From: an uncultured Fretibacterium sp.
GTDB lineage: Bacteria; Synergistota; Synergistia; Synergistales; Aminobacteriaceae
DNA length: 64,000 nt
Assembly (NCBI GenBank): GCA_946186205.1
Contig: CAMHMH010000001.1
Coordinates: 372,001 to 436,000, forward strand
Direction of reading: 5' to 3'
The position numbers and the translations under genes are program-made. Within the stretch, counting starts at the first letter, position 1. Every line of letters begins with the position of its first letter. The notes beneath the pieces are model-generated. The model worked only from the letters and a program-made list of their open reading frames with translations, searched no databases and was not told where the DNA came from. This document shows, piece by piece, positions 8,628 through 17,131 of this stretch.

Positions 8628-10296
8628 TTAATATCTCCTCCAGTGATGTATATCCCGACAGTGCCGCATTGATTCCGGCCTGCCTGAGTGTTTTCATTCC
8701 GTCATTTATTGCCGCCTGCCTGAGCTCCATAGCGTCAGCACCTTTTATTATCATTTCTCGCAAGTGGTCATTGAGTGCCATGATCTCATAGATTCCGCGC
8801 CTGCCCTTGTAACCGTGTCTGCAATTCTGGCATCCCACAGGCTTGAAGGCAGTACTCCCGGCGGGGACTCCAAGTTTCTCGCTCATTGACTCGTCAATCT
8901 CGTATTCTTCCTTGCAGCGGGGGCATAAGCAGCGCACGAGCCTTTGAGCAACAACGCCGGTCAGTGAAGCAGCAAGGAGGAAAGGTGCGACTCCCATGTC
9001 AATCATACGGACAGCCGCGCTCGGTGCATCGTTAGTGTGAAGCGATGACAAAACGAAATGCCCGGTCAGTGCCGAACGTATAGCAATCTGTGCTGTTGGT
9101 GTGTCTCGAATCTCTCCGATCATGATTTTGTCCGGGTCTTGTCGCAAGATTGAGCGTAACGCAGAGTCGAAAGTGAGTCCGGCTTTTTCGTTCACGTTCA
9201 CCTGATTGATTCCTGCGATGTAAAATTCTACGGGGTCTTCTACTGTGATGATGTTAATATCTGGATGGCTGATTCGTTTCAGCATTGAGTAAAGAGTTGT
9301 TGACTTCCCCGAACCTGTAGGGCCAGTAGCGAGCATCATGCCCCAGGGAGTCTCGCAGAACTTGTTGATGTAATTCATGTCGTCTTCCTCAAGCCCTAAC
9401 TGTTCAAGCTCAACGAATGAATTATCACGGTCAAGGATTCTCAAGACTACTTTTTCTCCGCTCATAGTAGGCAATGAACTCACGCGCAAATCTATGTGTC
9501 TTCCGTCAATGATCGTAAGTATTCTTCCATCCTGCGGCTTACGTTTTTCGGCGATGTCCATCCCGGCCATGATCTTAATGCGTGAGATGACTGCGGGCTG
9601 AACGACAGCGGGATATTGGTTATGTATGTACAAAGCTCCGTCGACTCTGAATCTGATTCGGCTCATCTGCTCATAGGCTTCAAAGTGAATGTCTGAAGCT
9701 CCCTCGCGGACTCCCTGCTGTATGGCGTTGTTCACAAGTTCGATTAACGGAGCGTCATCAGGATTCATTGTTGATGTTGTTGCTGTCAGCGGGGTATAAA
9801 CATCTGCCGCGTCCATTGTATCAGTCATCGCGCCTTCAAGGTTTGCGCTGAACTCGTACATTCTCTGAAGGTTTCGCGATATATCGTCCTCGCCTGACGT
9901 GGCTATTCTGAGGTCATGGCCTGTGAGCATCTTTATTTCGTCCTGCGCTGGAAGGTCTAAAGGATCGGACATCGTGATAAGGAGCGTATTATCATCATCA
10001 AGTTTCAGGGGAATAAGCTGTAATCTTTCTGCAACATTTCGGGGGATCATTTTTATCGCGGCATCCTGAGCCTGATACCTGTCTAACTGTATAAACTGCA
10101 ATTCGAGCTGCACGGCTAAAGTTTCTGCCACCTGAGTCGGAGTCAATGCGCCGAGTGAAACAAGAAGCTCTCCGAGTCGTTTGTCTGAAGTTTTCTGAAG
10201 CATGAGGGCTTTGTCTAATGAGTCCTGACTCACAAGGTCATATTCTCTCAATATCTCGCCGAATCTTTTGCGCTGGGAAAAAAATATATCCTGCAA
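8614..10296 (-). CDS. pilB: Type IV pilus extension ATPase PilB (GspE family)
   Basis: 560 residues. The N-terminal MshEN domain (about 1-150: 'FGEILREYDLVSQDSLDKAL..Q') may bind nucleotide or c-di-GMP in relatives. The N2 domain is followed by the ATPase core with Walker A GPTGSGKSTT (about 325-334), Walker B 'DPDKIMIGEIRD' and His box 'ALTGHFVLSSLHTNDAPSA'. A C-terminal zinc module has CPRC...CQNC. It powers pilin polymerisation at the inner membrane. First gene of the operon pilB-pilT-pilC. ATG preceded by AGGAGG. Its minus-strand -10 is probably the AT-rich stretch near 10336-10345. Confidence 0.93.
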   Translation of the reverse strand: MQDIFFSQRKRFGEILREYDLVSQDSLDKALMLQKTSDKRLGELLVSLGALTPTQVAETLAVQLELQFIQLDRYQAQDAAIKMIPRNVAERLQLIPLKLDDDNTLLITMSDPLDLPAQDEIKMLTGHDLRIATSGEDDISRNLQRMYEFSANLEGAMTDTMDAADVYTPLTATTSTMNPDDAPLIELVNNAIQQGVREGASDIHFEAYEQMSRIRFRVDGALYIHNQYPAVVQPAVISRIKIMAGMDIAEKRKPQDGRILTIIDGRHIDLRVSSLPTMSGEKVVLRILDRDNSFVELEQLGLEEDDMNYINKFCETPWGMMLATGPTGSGKSTTLYSMLKRISHPDINIITVEDPVEFYIAGINQVNVNEKAGLTFDSALRSILRQDPDKIMIGEIRDTPTAQIAIRSALTGHFVLSSLHTNDAPSAAVRMIDMGVAPFLLAASLTGVVAQRLVRCLCPRCKEEYEIDESMSEKLGVPAGSTAFKPVGCQNCRHGYKGRRGIYEIMALNDHLREMIIKGADAMELRQAAINDGMKTLRQAGINAALSGYTSLEEILSATV

Positions 10297-10344
10297 ATCC
10301 AGATGCCTCCTTTAGAGTGTGAATGTGTGAATGTGATTATATTA

Positions 10345-11472
10345 TCATAGTATTGACCTGTACGGGTGCGGCCTATGATAGTGCGATATGGTGTGTACAG
10401 CAACAAGCACTATGCTTCGGTAATAATATAAAAGGACGTATGCGACAAGGAGAGCAAGGACTATGAGCTTCAGATGTTTTTCCTTAACAAACTTAGGAAG
10501 TGCCGCCAGTGCTATTACGTTTGCCCATTCGATATACAGCATAAGCCTGTTTGCCACAATCCCGACAAAATTTTTATATGCGAAAACAAACAGGATATTG
10601 AACAGGAAAAAGTTTGCTCCTCCGCCGCCTTCAGGTACAAATACTTTTTTTGCATTCCTGCCGTATAAAAAGAACGCAAAAATCTGTACTAATGCAGCCA
10701 ATTTTGAAGATGTATTAGTTTCAGTGAGAGTGTATCCTAACCCAGAAGCAGTTTCAAAGTAATATCTGTATTTGGCGAGACTTGGAATCGAGTATACAAT
10801 TGACATAATTATTGGCCTTGCCATATACATACCTAAAACTACTGCCATGTAGATGATAATTCTGTACTCGCTGTTTTTTACAACCACATCGGAAGCCATG
10901 AGCATATGAACAAATATGAAATACGCAGCAAATAATATCGCTGAATTATGGAACGAGCAGGCGAGCAACCCGTACATAAGGAATCGTAAATATCTCTTTT
11001 CCTCCAAATGATTCAGACCCATGAAGATAACCGCGCACGCCATTGCCTGACGTATGATCATGTAAGTTTGAATATACAGCATGAACGAAAATATAAATAT
11101 AATCATCGGACATGATATTTTCTTCCTGTGCCTGTACGCCCCTACGTAGACACCCGTAACCGTAACAAGCTGATACATGAACAGCGAGAAATTAGGATGA
11201 TCAGAAATTCTGCTTGAAAGGTAGCACAAAGATTGATACCCTAATTCAGAAAAGATGGTAGCATTCCGTTTTATCAGATAATCCAAGAAATTCGAGTAGC
11301 GCAGAGCCTCATTAAAACTAGGGTAGGCATATACATGCACATCTACAGCAAGATCGGGATGCCTCAGCCCGCCGAGTATGCTCAAAATCAGAATGCTTAT
11401 CGCTGAACACAGAATTATTACGCCCTTGTTTTTTGAGCGTGAAGCAAGGTAAGCAAAAAATGTTGATGACAA
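10345..11472 (-). CDS. EpsG-family polysaccharide polymerase-like membrane protein, start disrupted by (TA)8
   Basis: The clean frame starts at a TTG (11472) with no ribosome site and half of the first membrane helix missing. About ten hydrophobic segments follow. The family signs are 'LGGLRHPDLAVDVHVY' near the start, 'MIIRQAMACAVIFMGL..LEEKRY' and 'ACSFHNSAILFA', all typical of EpsG/Wzy-like proteins that polymerise exopolysaccharide units at the membrane. Upstream on the minus strand are AGGAG (11513-11517) and, 9 bases later, TTG at 11501-11503. That TTG reads through the (TA)8 tract but is out of frame with the rest. One extra TA (or two fewer) would join it in frame, giving an N-terminus 'SDIYIYIYCFLSSTFFAYLASRSKNKG', a normal EpsG first helix. 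The gene is thus probably phase variable and OFF in this copy. It diverges from hisS. Confidence 0.8.
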   Translation of the reverse strand: MSSTFFAYLASRSKNKGVIILCSAISILILSILGGLRHPDLAVDVHVYAYPSFNEALRYSNFLDYLIKRNATIFSELGYQSLCYLSSRISDHPNFSLFMYQLVTVTGVYVGAYRHRKKISCPMIIFIFSFMLYIQTYMIIRQAMACAVIFMGLNHLEEKRYLRFLMYGLLACSFHNSAILFAAYFIFVHMLMASDVVVKNSEYRIIIYMAVVLGMYMARPIIMSIVYSIPSLAKYRYYFETASGLGYTLTETNTSSKLAALVQIFAFFLYGRNAKKVFVPEGGGGANFFLFNILFVFAYKNFVGIVANRLMLYIEWANVIALAALPKFVKEKHLKLIVLALLVAYVLLYYYRSIVLVAVHTISHYHRPHPYRSIL

Positions 11473-11479
11473 AAAGCAG

Positions 11480-11496
11480 TATATATATATATATAT
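11480..11496. repeat. Dinucleotide repeat (TA)8 at start of EpsG-like gene
   Basis: Seventeen bases of perfect TA alternation between the ribosome site/TTG and the body of the EpsG-like coding frame. Repeat number sets the reading frame: 8 is out of frame, 9 or 6 in frame. Confidence 0.9.
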
Positions 11497-11582
11497 CCGA
11501 CAAATTAAAATTCTCCTGTTACAAATTATTGAGCTGTGTTTTATATTATATACGTAAAATTCTATATTAGGAGTGATACATT

Positions 11583-12839
11583 ATGCCTTCAATAAACGCA
11601 CCAAGAGGAACACGCGACATATTGCCCGGTGAGTCGTGGAAGTGGTCTTACATCATCAATACAGCGTCAAAGGTGATGAAAGATTTCGGCTTCCGGGAGA
11701 TTCACCTGCCAGTTTTCGAGCACACGGAATTATTTTCGCGCGGCGTGGGAGAAACTACAGACATCGTAGAGAAGGAGATGTATACGTTCAATGACCGGGC
11801 CGGAAGAAGCATAACCCTGCGCCCTGAAGCTACAGCAGGAGTCATGAGGGCAGCGATTGAGAATAATCTGTGCGTACAGGGAGCGAACGCAAAGCTATGG
11901 AGCTGGGGTCCAATGTTCAGACACGAGAGACCGCAGAAGGGACGATACCGCCAGTTTTACCAGATCGATTCGGAATGTCTCGGAATCGCCGGGCCTGGTG
12001 CTGACGTTGAAATCATATCATTGAGCATTGAGCTGTTCAGGAGACTCGGACTCAGAAATCTTGAAGTTGTCATTAACTCTGTGGGCTGTGAAAAGTGCAG
12101 GCCTGTTTACCGTCAAAAACTCGTGGAATATTTCACCGCTCACGAGTCCGAACTCTGCGAGACATGCAAGGGACGACTCAGCCGCAACCCCCTTCGCATT
12201 CTGGACTGCAAGAACGAATCATGCGGCCGTGTTTCAGACGATGCCCCGGACATTTTCGACTCACTCTGCGATGAATGCCGCGGACATTTCGCGCAAGTAA
12301 GGGAAGGACTCGAACAGCTCGGCTTCACGTACACAATCAACAAACGACTCGTAAGGGGACTCGATTACTACACAAAGACGGCGTATGAGATTCTCTCTGG
12401 GGACTTGGGCGCGCAGAATGCCGTTGCAGGGGGAGGACGTTACGACAATTTGTCTCAGGCAATCGGAGGAGGAAAGATTCCGGGCGTGGGATTTGCGTGC
12501 GGTCTTGACCGTGTTGCTCTTGTTATGGAGGAGCAGGGCTGCACGTTCGGAGAAGCTCCGGGGATTTCGGTTTACTGCGCCGCGCTCGATGATGAATCGC
12601 GTGGAATGATTCAGAGTCTCACGTATGAATTGAGGAAGGCGGGAATCTCTGCTGAATGTGATACGGCTGGCAAAAGTTTCAAGTCTCAGATGAAAATTGC
12701 AGGGGCTTGCAAGTTCGCGTGCATTGTCGGGGCTGACGAGAGAATGAATAACACAGTTGCGGTCAAGAATCTTTCTGACGGGACTCAGGTGAGCGTTCCT
12801 GTTAATGAAGCTGTGAAATATCTTGAGGGCAAAATATGA
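11583..12839 (+). CDS. hisS: Histidyl-tRNA synthetase
   Basis: 418 residues, normal for bacterial HisRS. It charges tRNA-His in the cytoplasm. Motif 1 region 'PRGTRDILP', motif 2 'MFRHERPQKGRYRQFYQIDSE' and histidine-specific segments 'LVRGLDYYT' and 'AVAGGGRYD' are present, followed by motif 3 'GVGFACGLDR' and a C-terminal anticodon-binding domain (about 330-418). ATG with TAGGAGTG upstream. Its last bases overlap the next gene start (ATGA). Its promoter region is shared with the divergent EpsG-like gene. Confidence 0.96.
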   Translation: MPSINAPRGTRDILPGESWKWSYIINTASKVMKDFGFREIHLPVFEHTELFSRGVGETTDIVEKEMYTFNDRAGRSITLRPEATAGVMRAAIENNLCVQGANAKLWSWGPMFRHERPQKGRYRQFYQIDSECLGIAGPGADVEIISLSIELFRRLGLRNLEVVINSVGCEKCRPVYRQKLVEYFTAHESELCETCKGRLSRNPLRILDCKNESCGRVSDDAPDIFDSLCDECRGHFAQVREGLEQLGFTYTINKRLVRGLDYYTKTAYEILSGDLGAQNAVAGGGRYDNLSQAIGGGKIPGVGFACGLDRVALVMEEQGCTFGEAPGISVYCAALDDESRGMIQSLTYELRKAGISAECDTAGKSFKSQMKIAGACKFACIVGADERMNNTVAVKNLSDGTQVSVPVNEAVKYLEGKI

Positions 12840-13100
12840 CAGATGAAGAATTTATTGATTTTGCTGTGAGTGCCGCGTCCGGGCTGAAGTTCACGTACCA
12901 CACTGAGAATGAAGACAACGGAAGCGTAACAGTCTGGGTGAATGAGCTCGCTCTAAGTGTGAACGCTGAGACAAAAGATCAATGCATGGCCGATATTCTC
13001 GACTCCCGAAGGCCGCTACAAGTATACGAATTTTCCCGAAGACACATCAGACGAGGAAATGCCCGCAAAATATTGGGAGCATAAGAGAGACAAAGAATGA
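12836..13100 (+). pseudogene. Small protein gene after hisS, probably frameshifted
   Basis: ATG (12836) overlaps the hisS stop. The first frame gives an acidic N-terminal part to about residue 52 ('MTDEEFIDFAVSAASGLKF'...'DQCMADI') and then turns into an Arg-rich tail ending at 13084 that does not look like native protein. In the +1 frame from about 12990 the sequence reads 'FSTPEGRYKYTNFPEDTSDE' and on to 'EMPAKYWEHKRDKE', stop at 13098-13100, which looks like a natural continuation. I infer a one-base indel near 12985-13000. No family recognised; the size and position after a housekeeping gene would fit an antitoxin-like or orphan small protein. Confidence 0.5.
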
Positions 13101-13126
13101 TAAGCGATGATGATTTAGAAGACTGA

Positions 13127-13162
13127 AGAAAAAATTTCCCCCAAGCCATAAAAGCAAGGGGG
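13127..13162 (-). terminator. Terminator after the phase-variable glycosyltransferase
   Basis: CCCCC (13138-13142) pairs with GGGGG (13158-13162). On the minus strand the hairpin is followed by AAATTTTTT. Confidence 0.6.
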
Positions 13163-13170
13163 ATTCATTT

Positions 13171-14074
13171 TCACTTGTACGAGTCTATTACGTGCTGAAG
13201 AATTGACGAAGGAGTCAGCCTTTCAGAGTCAAATTTATATGACATCTTGTGAAGGTCGCTTAACCCGGCAAAATATTTCATTTTCTCATCGGAATAATCA
13301 TCATATGCTGCCTTGCCCATTTCAATCCACGGGGCATTATCAACATACGGGACTCTGCTCCATTCTTCCGGGTATTTCTTTGCCGCCATCTTGAAGAACA
13401 TGTGAAACAAAAAATAATGTATCAGGTAATTATGACTCTTCCAGTACTCGAACAATAAATCCCTTGTAAGTGTGATTATCGGGTTGTGAGCTTCTGAGAC
13501 AATGAACCAGCTTGATGCGACCATGTAGAAAGGATACAGGTTTGACGTGTTTGACGCGAACAATGGAAGCTGCATAAATTCCGTGAACTTACGCCCGGTA
13601 CAGAAGACAGTAGAGTCTATCCATGTCCCGCCGTGCTGTATGAGAAGCTCTGCTCTGATTATGTCGCTAAAATGAGTGTGAGAGATGATGCCTCTGTTGT
13701 GCTTGTCGATGATGTAACCTGGAAGGCTGATATAGTCTGAGATGTTGTACTGATCGAGCGTGATGATCTTCTTGTCGGGACACCAGAAGTGCAATGACCT
13801 AAGGCAGGCTTTGCATACTGGCGGAGCATTGTCCTCACCCTGAAGCCACAAACGCCAGATTATATCTTTACCCCCCCCCCCCCCCTTGCTGAGTAATTTT
13901 ACTGAGCTTGTACTCGGATATGAACGGGCGGTATTTTCTGCTGAGGTATAAATACATTAGGTTGCTCGCAGTTTCCCATGGAAGAATGTTATACAATATC
14001 CTCAAAGGTATTTCATTGTATCTTCCCTCAGAAAGAAGCTCATGAATTTTTCTGATTTTGCTTGTTATGCTCAT
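13171..14074 (-). CDS. Capsular polysaccharide-type glycosyltransferase, interrupted by a 15-G tract (phase OFF)
   Basis: Two frames make one gene. From ATG 14074 (AAGGAGGC upstream) 68 residues are read, ending in five Gly codons and TAA at 13868-13870. The remaining ~227 residues continue in another frame ('KDIIWRLWLQGEDNAPP'). The break is exactly at a run of 15 G (coding sense). With 14 or 17 G the frames fuse into a 300-residue protein aligned end to end with its 297-residue paralog at 14139-15032. Family features: 'IIWRLWLQGED', 'FSDIIRAELLIQHGGTWIDSTV' (Caps_synth/Gly_transf_sug type, GG.W.D motif), so it probably transfers a sugar to a surface glycan. Its 3' end is almost identical to that of the paralog. 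Confidence 0.85.
13871..13885. repeat. Homopolymeric tract, 15 C on + (15 G in coding sense)
   Basis: Fifteen consecutive C inside a glycosyltransferase gene. The paralog has unrelated, non-repetitive codons at this point. Tract length 3n+2 keeps the frame open; 15 closes it. Confidence 0.95.
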
Positions 14075-14103
14075 AATTTACGCCTCCTTGATAAAAAGTA
14101 TAA

Positions 14104-14132
14104 ATCCCCCTCACATTTTTCACAAGGGGGAT
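14104..14132 (-). terminator. Hairpin between the two glycosyltransferase copies
   Basis: ATCCCCCT (14104-14111) pairs with AGGGGGAT (14125-14132). The trailing T tract on the minus strand is weak (TTTAT), so attenuation is as likely as termination. Confidence 0.5.
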
Positions 14133-14138
14133 GCATTT

Positions 14139-15032
14139 TCACTTGCACGAGTCTATTACGTGCTGAAGAATTGACGAAGGAGTCAGCCTTTCAGAGTCAA
14201 ATTTATATGTCAGCTTGTGAAAATCGCTTATCCCCTCAAAATATTTCATTCTCTCTTCCGAATAGTCATAATACATGAAGTGCTGCATTTCGTGAGGAGG
14301 ACCGTTTGAGACATACGGGACTTTCTGCCATTCATCCGGGTATGCTTCAGCCGACATCTTGAAGAACATGTGAAACAAAAAGTAATGTGTAGGATAATCA
14401 TACTTCTTCCAGTAGTCAAAAAGCAAATCCCTTGTTAGAGTGATTACCGGGTTATTTGCATCTGAGACTATGAACCAGTTTGAAGCAATGCACGTAAAAC
14501 TTTTCATCTGAAACACGAATAACGGAAGTCGCGTAACATCTTCAAAATTCCTCCCTGTGCAGTAAACAGTAGAGTCGATCCATATGCCTCCGTATTTTGT
14601 GAGAAGCTCAGCCCTTATTATGTCGCTGAAATGCGCGTGAGGAATTATGCCCTGCTCATGTTTCCTGATGATGTATTCAGGAAGCGCAATGTAATCTGAA
14701 ATATTATTTATGTCGAGAGTGACAATTTTCTTTTCGGGATGCCAGAGCCGTAATGACTTCAAACATGCTTTGCAGAGTTCCGGCTCATTATCTTCACCCT
14801 GAAGCCACAAACGCCAGATTATATTTTCATGCCCTGCTCCCGATGAAGGCAAGTTTTCCGAAACATGCGTGGATATGAACGGGCTGTATTTCCTGTGAAG
14901 GTGTGAATAGATTGCATTCTCTATGATTTTGACCGAAGTAACTTTGAAGAATACTCTGCGTAAAATTTCTTTGTATTGTCCTTCTGAAAGAAGCCTGCGG
15001 AACTTCCTGATTTTTTGCGCGGGGCTTTTCAT
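14139..15032 (-). CDS. Capsular polysaccharide-type glycosyltransferase (intact paralog)
   Basis: 297 residues, no repeat tract. The N-terminal ~65 residues are basic and amphipathic ('KIRKFRRLLSEGQYKEILRR'). Then comes the catalytic region with 'NIIWRLWLQGEDNEPE', 'SDIIRAELLTKYGGIWIDST' and 'YCTGRNFEDV', as in Caps_synth (PF05704-like) transferases with a DxD-like 'WIDST' motif. Predicted to add a sugar residue to capsule or other surface polysaccharide, at the cytoplasmic face of the membrane. It lies upstream of the interrupted copy on the same strand, and the last ~70 coding bases of the two copies are nearly identical. Probably cotranscribed with speE upstream or separated by the hairpin at 15055-15085. 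Confidence 0.82.
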   Translation of the reverse strand: MKSPAQKIRKFRRLLSEGQYKEILRRVFFKVTSVKIIENAIYSHLHRKYSPFISTHVSENLPSSGAGHENIIWRLWLQGEDNEPELCKACLKSLRLWHPEKKIVTLDINNISDYIALPEYIIRKHEQGIIPHAHFSDIIRAELLTKYGGIWIDSTVYCTGRNFEDVTRLPLFVFQMKSFTCIASNWFIVSDANNPVITLTRDLLFDYWKKYDYPTHYFLFHMFFKMSAEAYPDEWQKVPYVSNGPPHEMQHFMYYDYSEERMKYFEGISDFHKLTYKFDSERLTPSSILQHVIDSCK

Positions 15033-15054
15033 TTTTCACCAGCTCTATAAACAA

Positions 15055-15085
15055 TAAGCCCCCTCACTCTTTCAGCAAGGGGACT
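15055..15085 (-). terminator. Weak terminator-like hairpin after speE
   Basis: CCCCT (15060-15064) pairs with AGGGG (15078-15082). No strong T tract on the minus strand; position after speE suggests partial termination. Confidence 0.35.
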
Positions 15086-15089
15086 CAAT

Positions 15090-15941
15090 CTACCGTATTA
15101 ACTCTTCAAGGAACGGAGGCAAAATGAAACTTGCGCGGTGAATCTCGTTCGTGTAGTACCGTGTCGGCGTTACGGTTCTCAATGGCTCGAAGGAAGTCTC
15201 ACGCATTGAAGCGAGTCCGTATGTCCACATCCCTGAAGGGTACGTAGGAACGACTCCCCAGTACATTTTCACGCACGGAAAAACTTTCCTCATCTCCCTT
15301 ATCGCCTGAATCATCAAGTCAGTATCGGTGAAGGGAGACTCTGTTAATTCCGCGAGCACGGCCGAGTCAGTCATAACCCTTTTGACATCCTCATAAAATT
15401 TTGACTGGAACAAACCCGCCGCAAAGTCTACAGGGTCAGTGCTGTCGATAATAACAACGTCGTAACGGTCGCCAGTCTCACGAATGAATTTCATCGCGTC
15501 CATGCATTTCACATCAGCACGCGAGTCACTGAACGCACAGCCCGCAAACGGCAGATATTTTTTCGACGACTCTATGACTCTCTCGTCAATGTCAATCAAT
15601 GTGCACTTCTTCACGCACGTATGCTTCAGAACCTCGCGCATAATCGCGCCGTCCCCGCCTCCGATAATCATGACATTCTCAGGGTCAGGATGAGCGCAGA
15701 TCGGAACATGCGACATCATCTCTGAGTACGTGAACTCGTCTTTTTCCGTGAGCTGATACGCTCCGTCAAGCATTAACGCCCGGCCATATTCATACGTGTC
15801 AGCAATCAATAAATCCTGGTACGGAGTCTTCTCTGTGTGAATGAGACTCTTAACGCGCATTGAGAGCTTGAGATTGTCGGAGCTGTACTCACTTAGCCAC
15901 AACTCATTGTCGCGCTTCGGCCTCGTAACGTATTCGCTCAT
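15090..15941 (-). CDS. speE: Polyamine aminopropyltransferase (spermidine synthase)
   Basis: 283 residues from the ATG at 15941, which overlaps the stop of the preceding flavodiiron gene (ATGA); the frame is open a further 13 codons upstream but those lie inside that gene. It transfers aminopropyl from decarboxylated S-adenosylmethionine to putrescine. Motifs: 'YQDLLIADTYEYGRALMLDGAYQLTEKDEF.Y.EM', the SAM-binding 'VMIIGGGDGAIMREVLKH', 'DVVIIDSTDPV' with the catalytic Asp, and 'MYWGVVPTYPSGMW'. All expected family motifs are present. The pairing with a flavodiiron protein has no known functional reason. Confidence 0.94.
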   Translation of the reverse strand: MSEYVTRPKRDNELWLSEYSSDNLKLSMRVKSLIHTEKTPYQDLLIADTYEYGRALMLDGAYQLTEKDEFTYSEMMSHVPICAHPDPENVMIIGGGDGAIMREVLKHTCVKKCTLIDIDERVIESSKKYLPFAGCAFSDSRADVKCMDAMKFIRETGDRYDVVIIDSTDPVDFAAGLFQSKFYEDVKRVMTDSAVLAELTESPFTDTDLMIQAIREMRKVFPCVKMYWGVVPTYPSGMWTYGLASMRETSFEPLRTVTPTRYYTNEIHRASFILPPFLEELIR

Positions 15942-17131
15942 TCGGAAATCGCTTCTCCCAAATTCCTGCCCATCTCGCACAGCTTGTCCATGTCATCAGG
16001 AGTCGGAGATGTGTACACTTCTACTTCAGGGCCGACGAGAGTCAGCTTGCTTTTCTCCGCGTAATCATGAAGGGCTGTCAATGCTCCCTTGCTCCATGAA
16101 TAGCTTCCTGCGATGCCGATAAATTTATTCTTGGGCATACGGTTTAAGAGTTTCGCGCAAAGTGCTTCCATCGGAGGAAACAAGAGAGTGTTATACGTGC
16201 AGGCCATGAGCGCAAAGCCTTTGAACCTCCATATGTCCCGCAAAATATATGAAGGGTCTGTGCGTGATACATCATAGACTCTTACGTCAGCGATTCCAGC
16301 CTCTGCGAGTCCCGTGCAGACTCCCTCGGCCATTTTCCGCGTGTTGCCGTACATTGATCCGTAAACTACAACAGCTCCTTTATCGCCCTCGTACCTGCTC
16401 CATTTGTCATAAAGTGAGATTACTTTGCTGATGTCCTTCCTGAAGAGAGTGCCGTGTGAAGGGAATATGTTTGTGATTGGGAGTCCTCCGAGTTTCTTCA
16501 GTGCGACCTGCACAATGTTTGAATACTTTGCGACAATGCAGGCGTAATATCTGAGCATCTCATCTTCCCAGCGCGCCGGGTTTTTCTCGTCGTCAAAAAT
16601 TCCTGCCTCGTGCGCTCCGAATCCGCCGAATGAATCATTCGAGAACAAAACGCCCGTTGTTGTGTCGAACGTAACCATGCTTTCAGGCCAGTGAAGCATA
16701 GGGACTGTGAAGAATCTCAGGACATGGCCGCCAAGGTCTAAAGTGTCTCCGTCCTTCACGGTGATAATGTCATCGGTGATTCCGTGATAGCCTTTGAGCA
16801 TGGGAAGAGTCTTAGCGTTTGCGATGAATTTCAGCGACGGCCAAATAGATCTGAGCTGCGCGATCAGTCCTGCGTGATCGGGTTCCATGTGATTAACGAC
16901 AAGATAGTTGAGCGTCCTGTGTCCCAATGCCTGAGTCAGTTTGTTCACGTAATCGTCAAGGTAAGGGCCTTTCACTGTGTCAATTGCTGCTGTTGCTGTC
17001 GTTCCGAGAACTGCATAAGCGTTGTAGGCGACTCCCTGCGGAAGCGGCCAGAGGGACTCGAACAAGTCAGTCTCGTGGTCATTCACTCCGAGCCACCATG
17101 TATCTTTGTTCACCTTTATGGGTTTGTACAT
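15938..17131 (-). CDS. FprA-type flavodiiron protein (A-type, O2/NO reductase)
   Basis: 397 residues. The N-terminal metallo-beta-lactamase-like domain (1-250) has 'VNHMEPDHAGL' (HxExDHxG diiron ligands), a His in 'LHWPESM' and a late His ('FPSHGTLF'). The C-terminal flavodoxin domain (250-397) has the FMN loop 'VYGSMYGNTRKMAEGV'. These enzymes reduce O2 to water or NO to N2O in anaerobes, protecting them from oxygen and nitrosative stress. No extra rubredoxin domain is fused. ATG with AGGAGG upstream. First gene of a unit with speE. Confidence 0.94.
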   Translation of the reverse strand: MYKPIKVNKDTWWLGVNDHETDLFESLWPLPQGVAYNAYAVLGTTATAAIDTVKGPYLDDYVNKLTQALGHRTLNYLVVNHMEPDHAGLIAQLRSIWPSLKFIANAKTLPMLKGYHGITDDIITVKDGDTLDLGGHVLRFFTVPMLHWPESMVTFDTTTGVLFSNDSFGGFGAHEAGIFDDEKNPARWEDEMLRYYACIVAKYSNIVQVALKKLGGLPITNIFPSHGTLFRKDISKVISLYDKWSRYEGDKGAVVVYGSMYGNTRKMAEGVCTGLAEAGIADVRVYDVSRTDPSYILRDIWRFKGFALMACTYNTLLFPPMEALCAKLLNRMPKNKFIGIAGSYSWSKGALTALHDYAEKSKLTLVGPEVEVYTSPTPDDMDKLCEMGRNLGEAISE

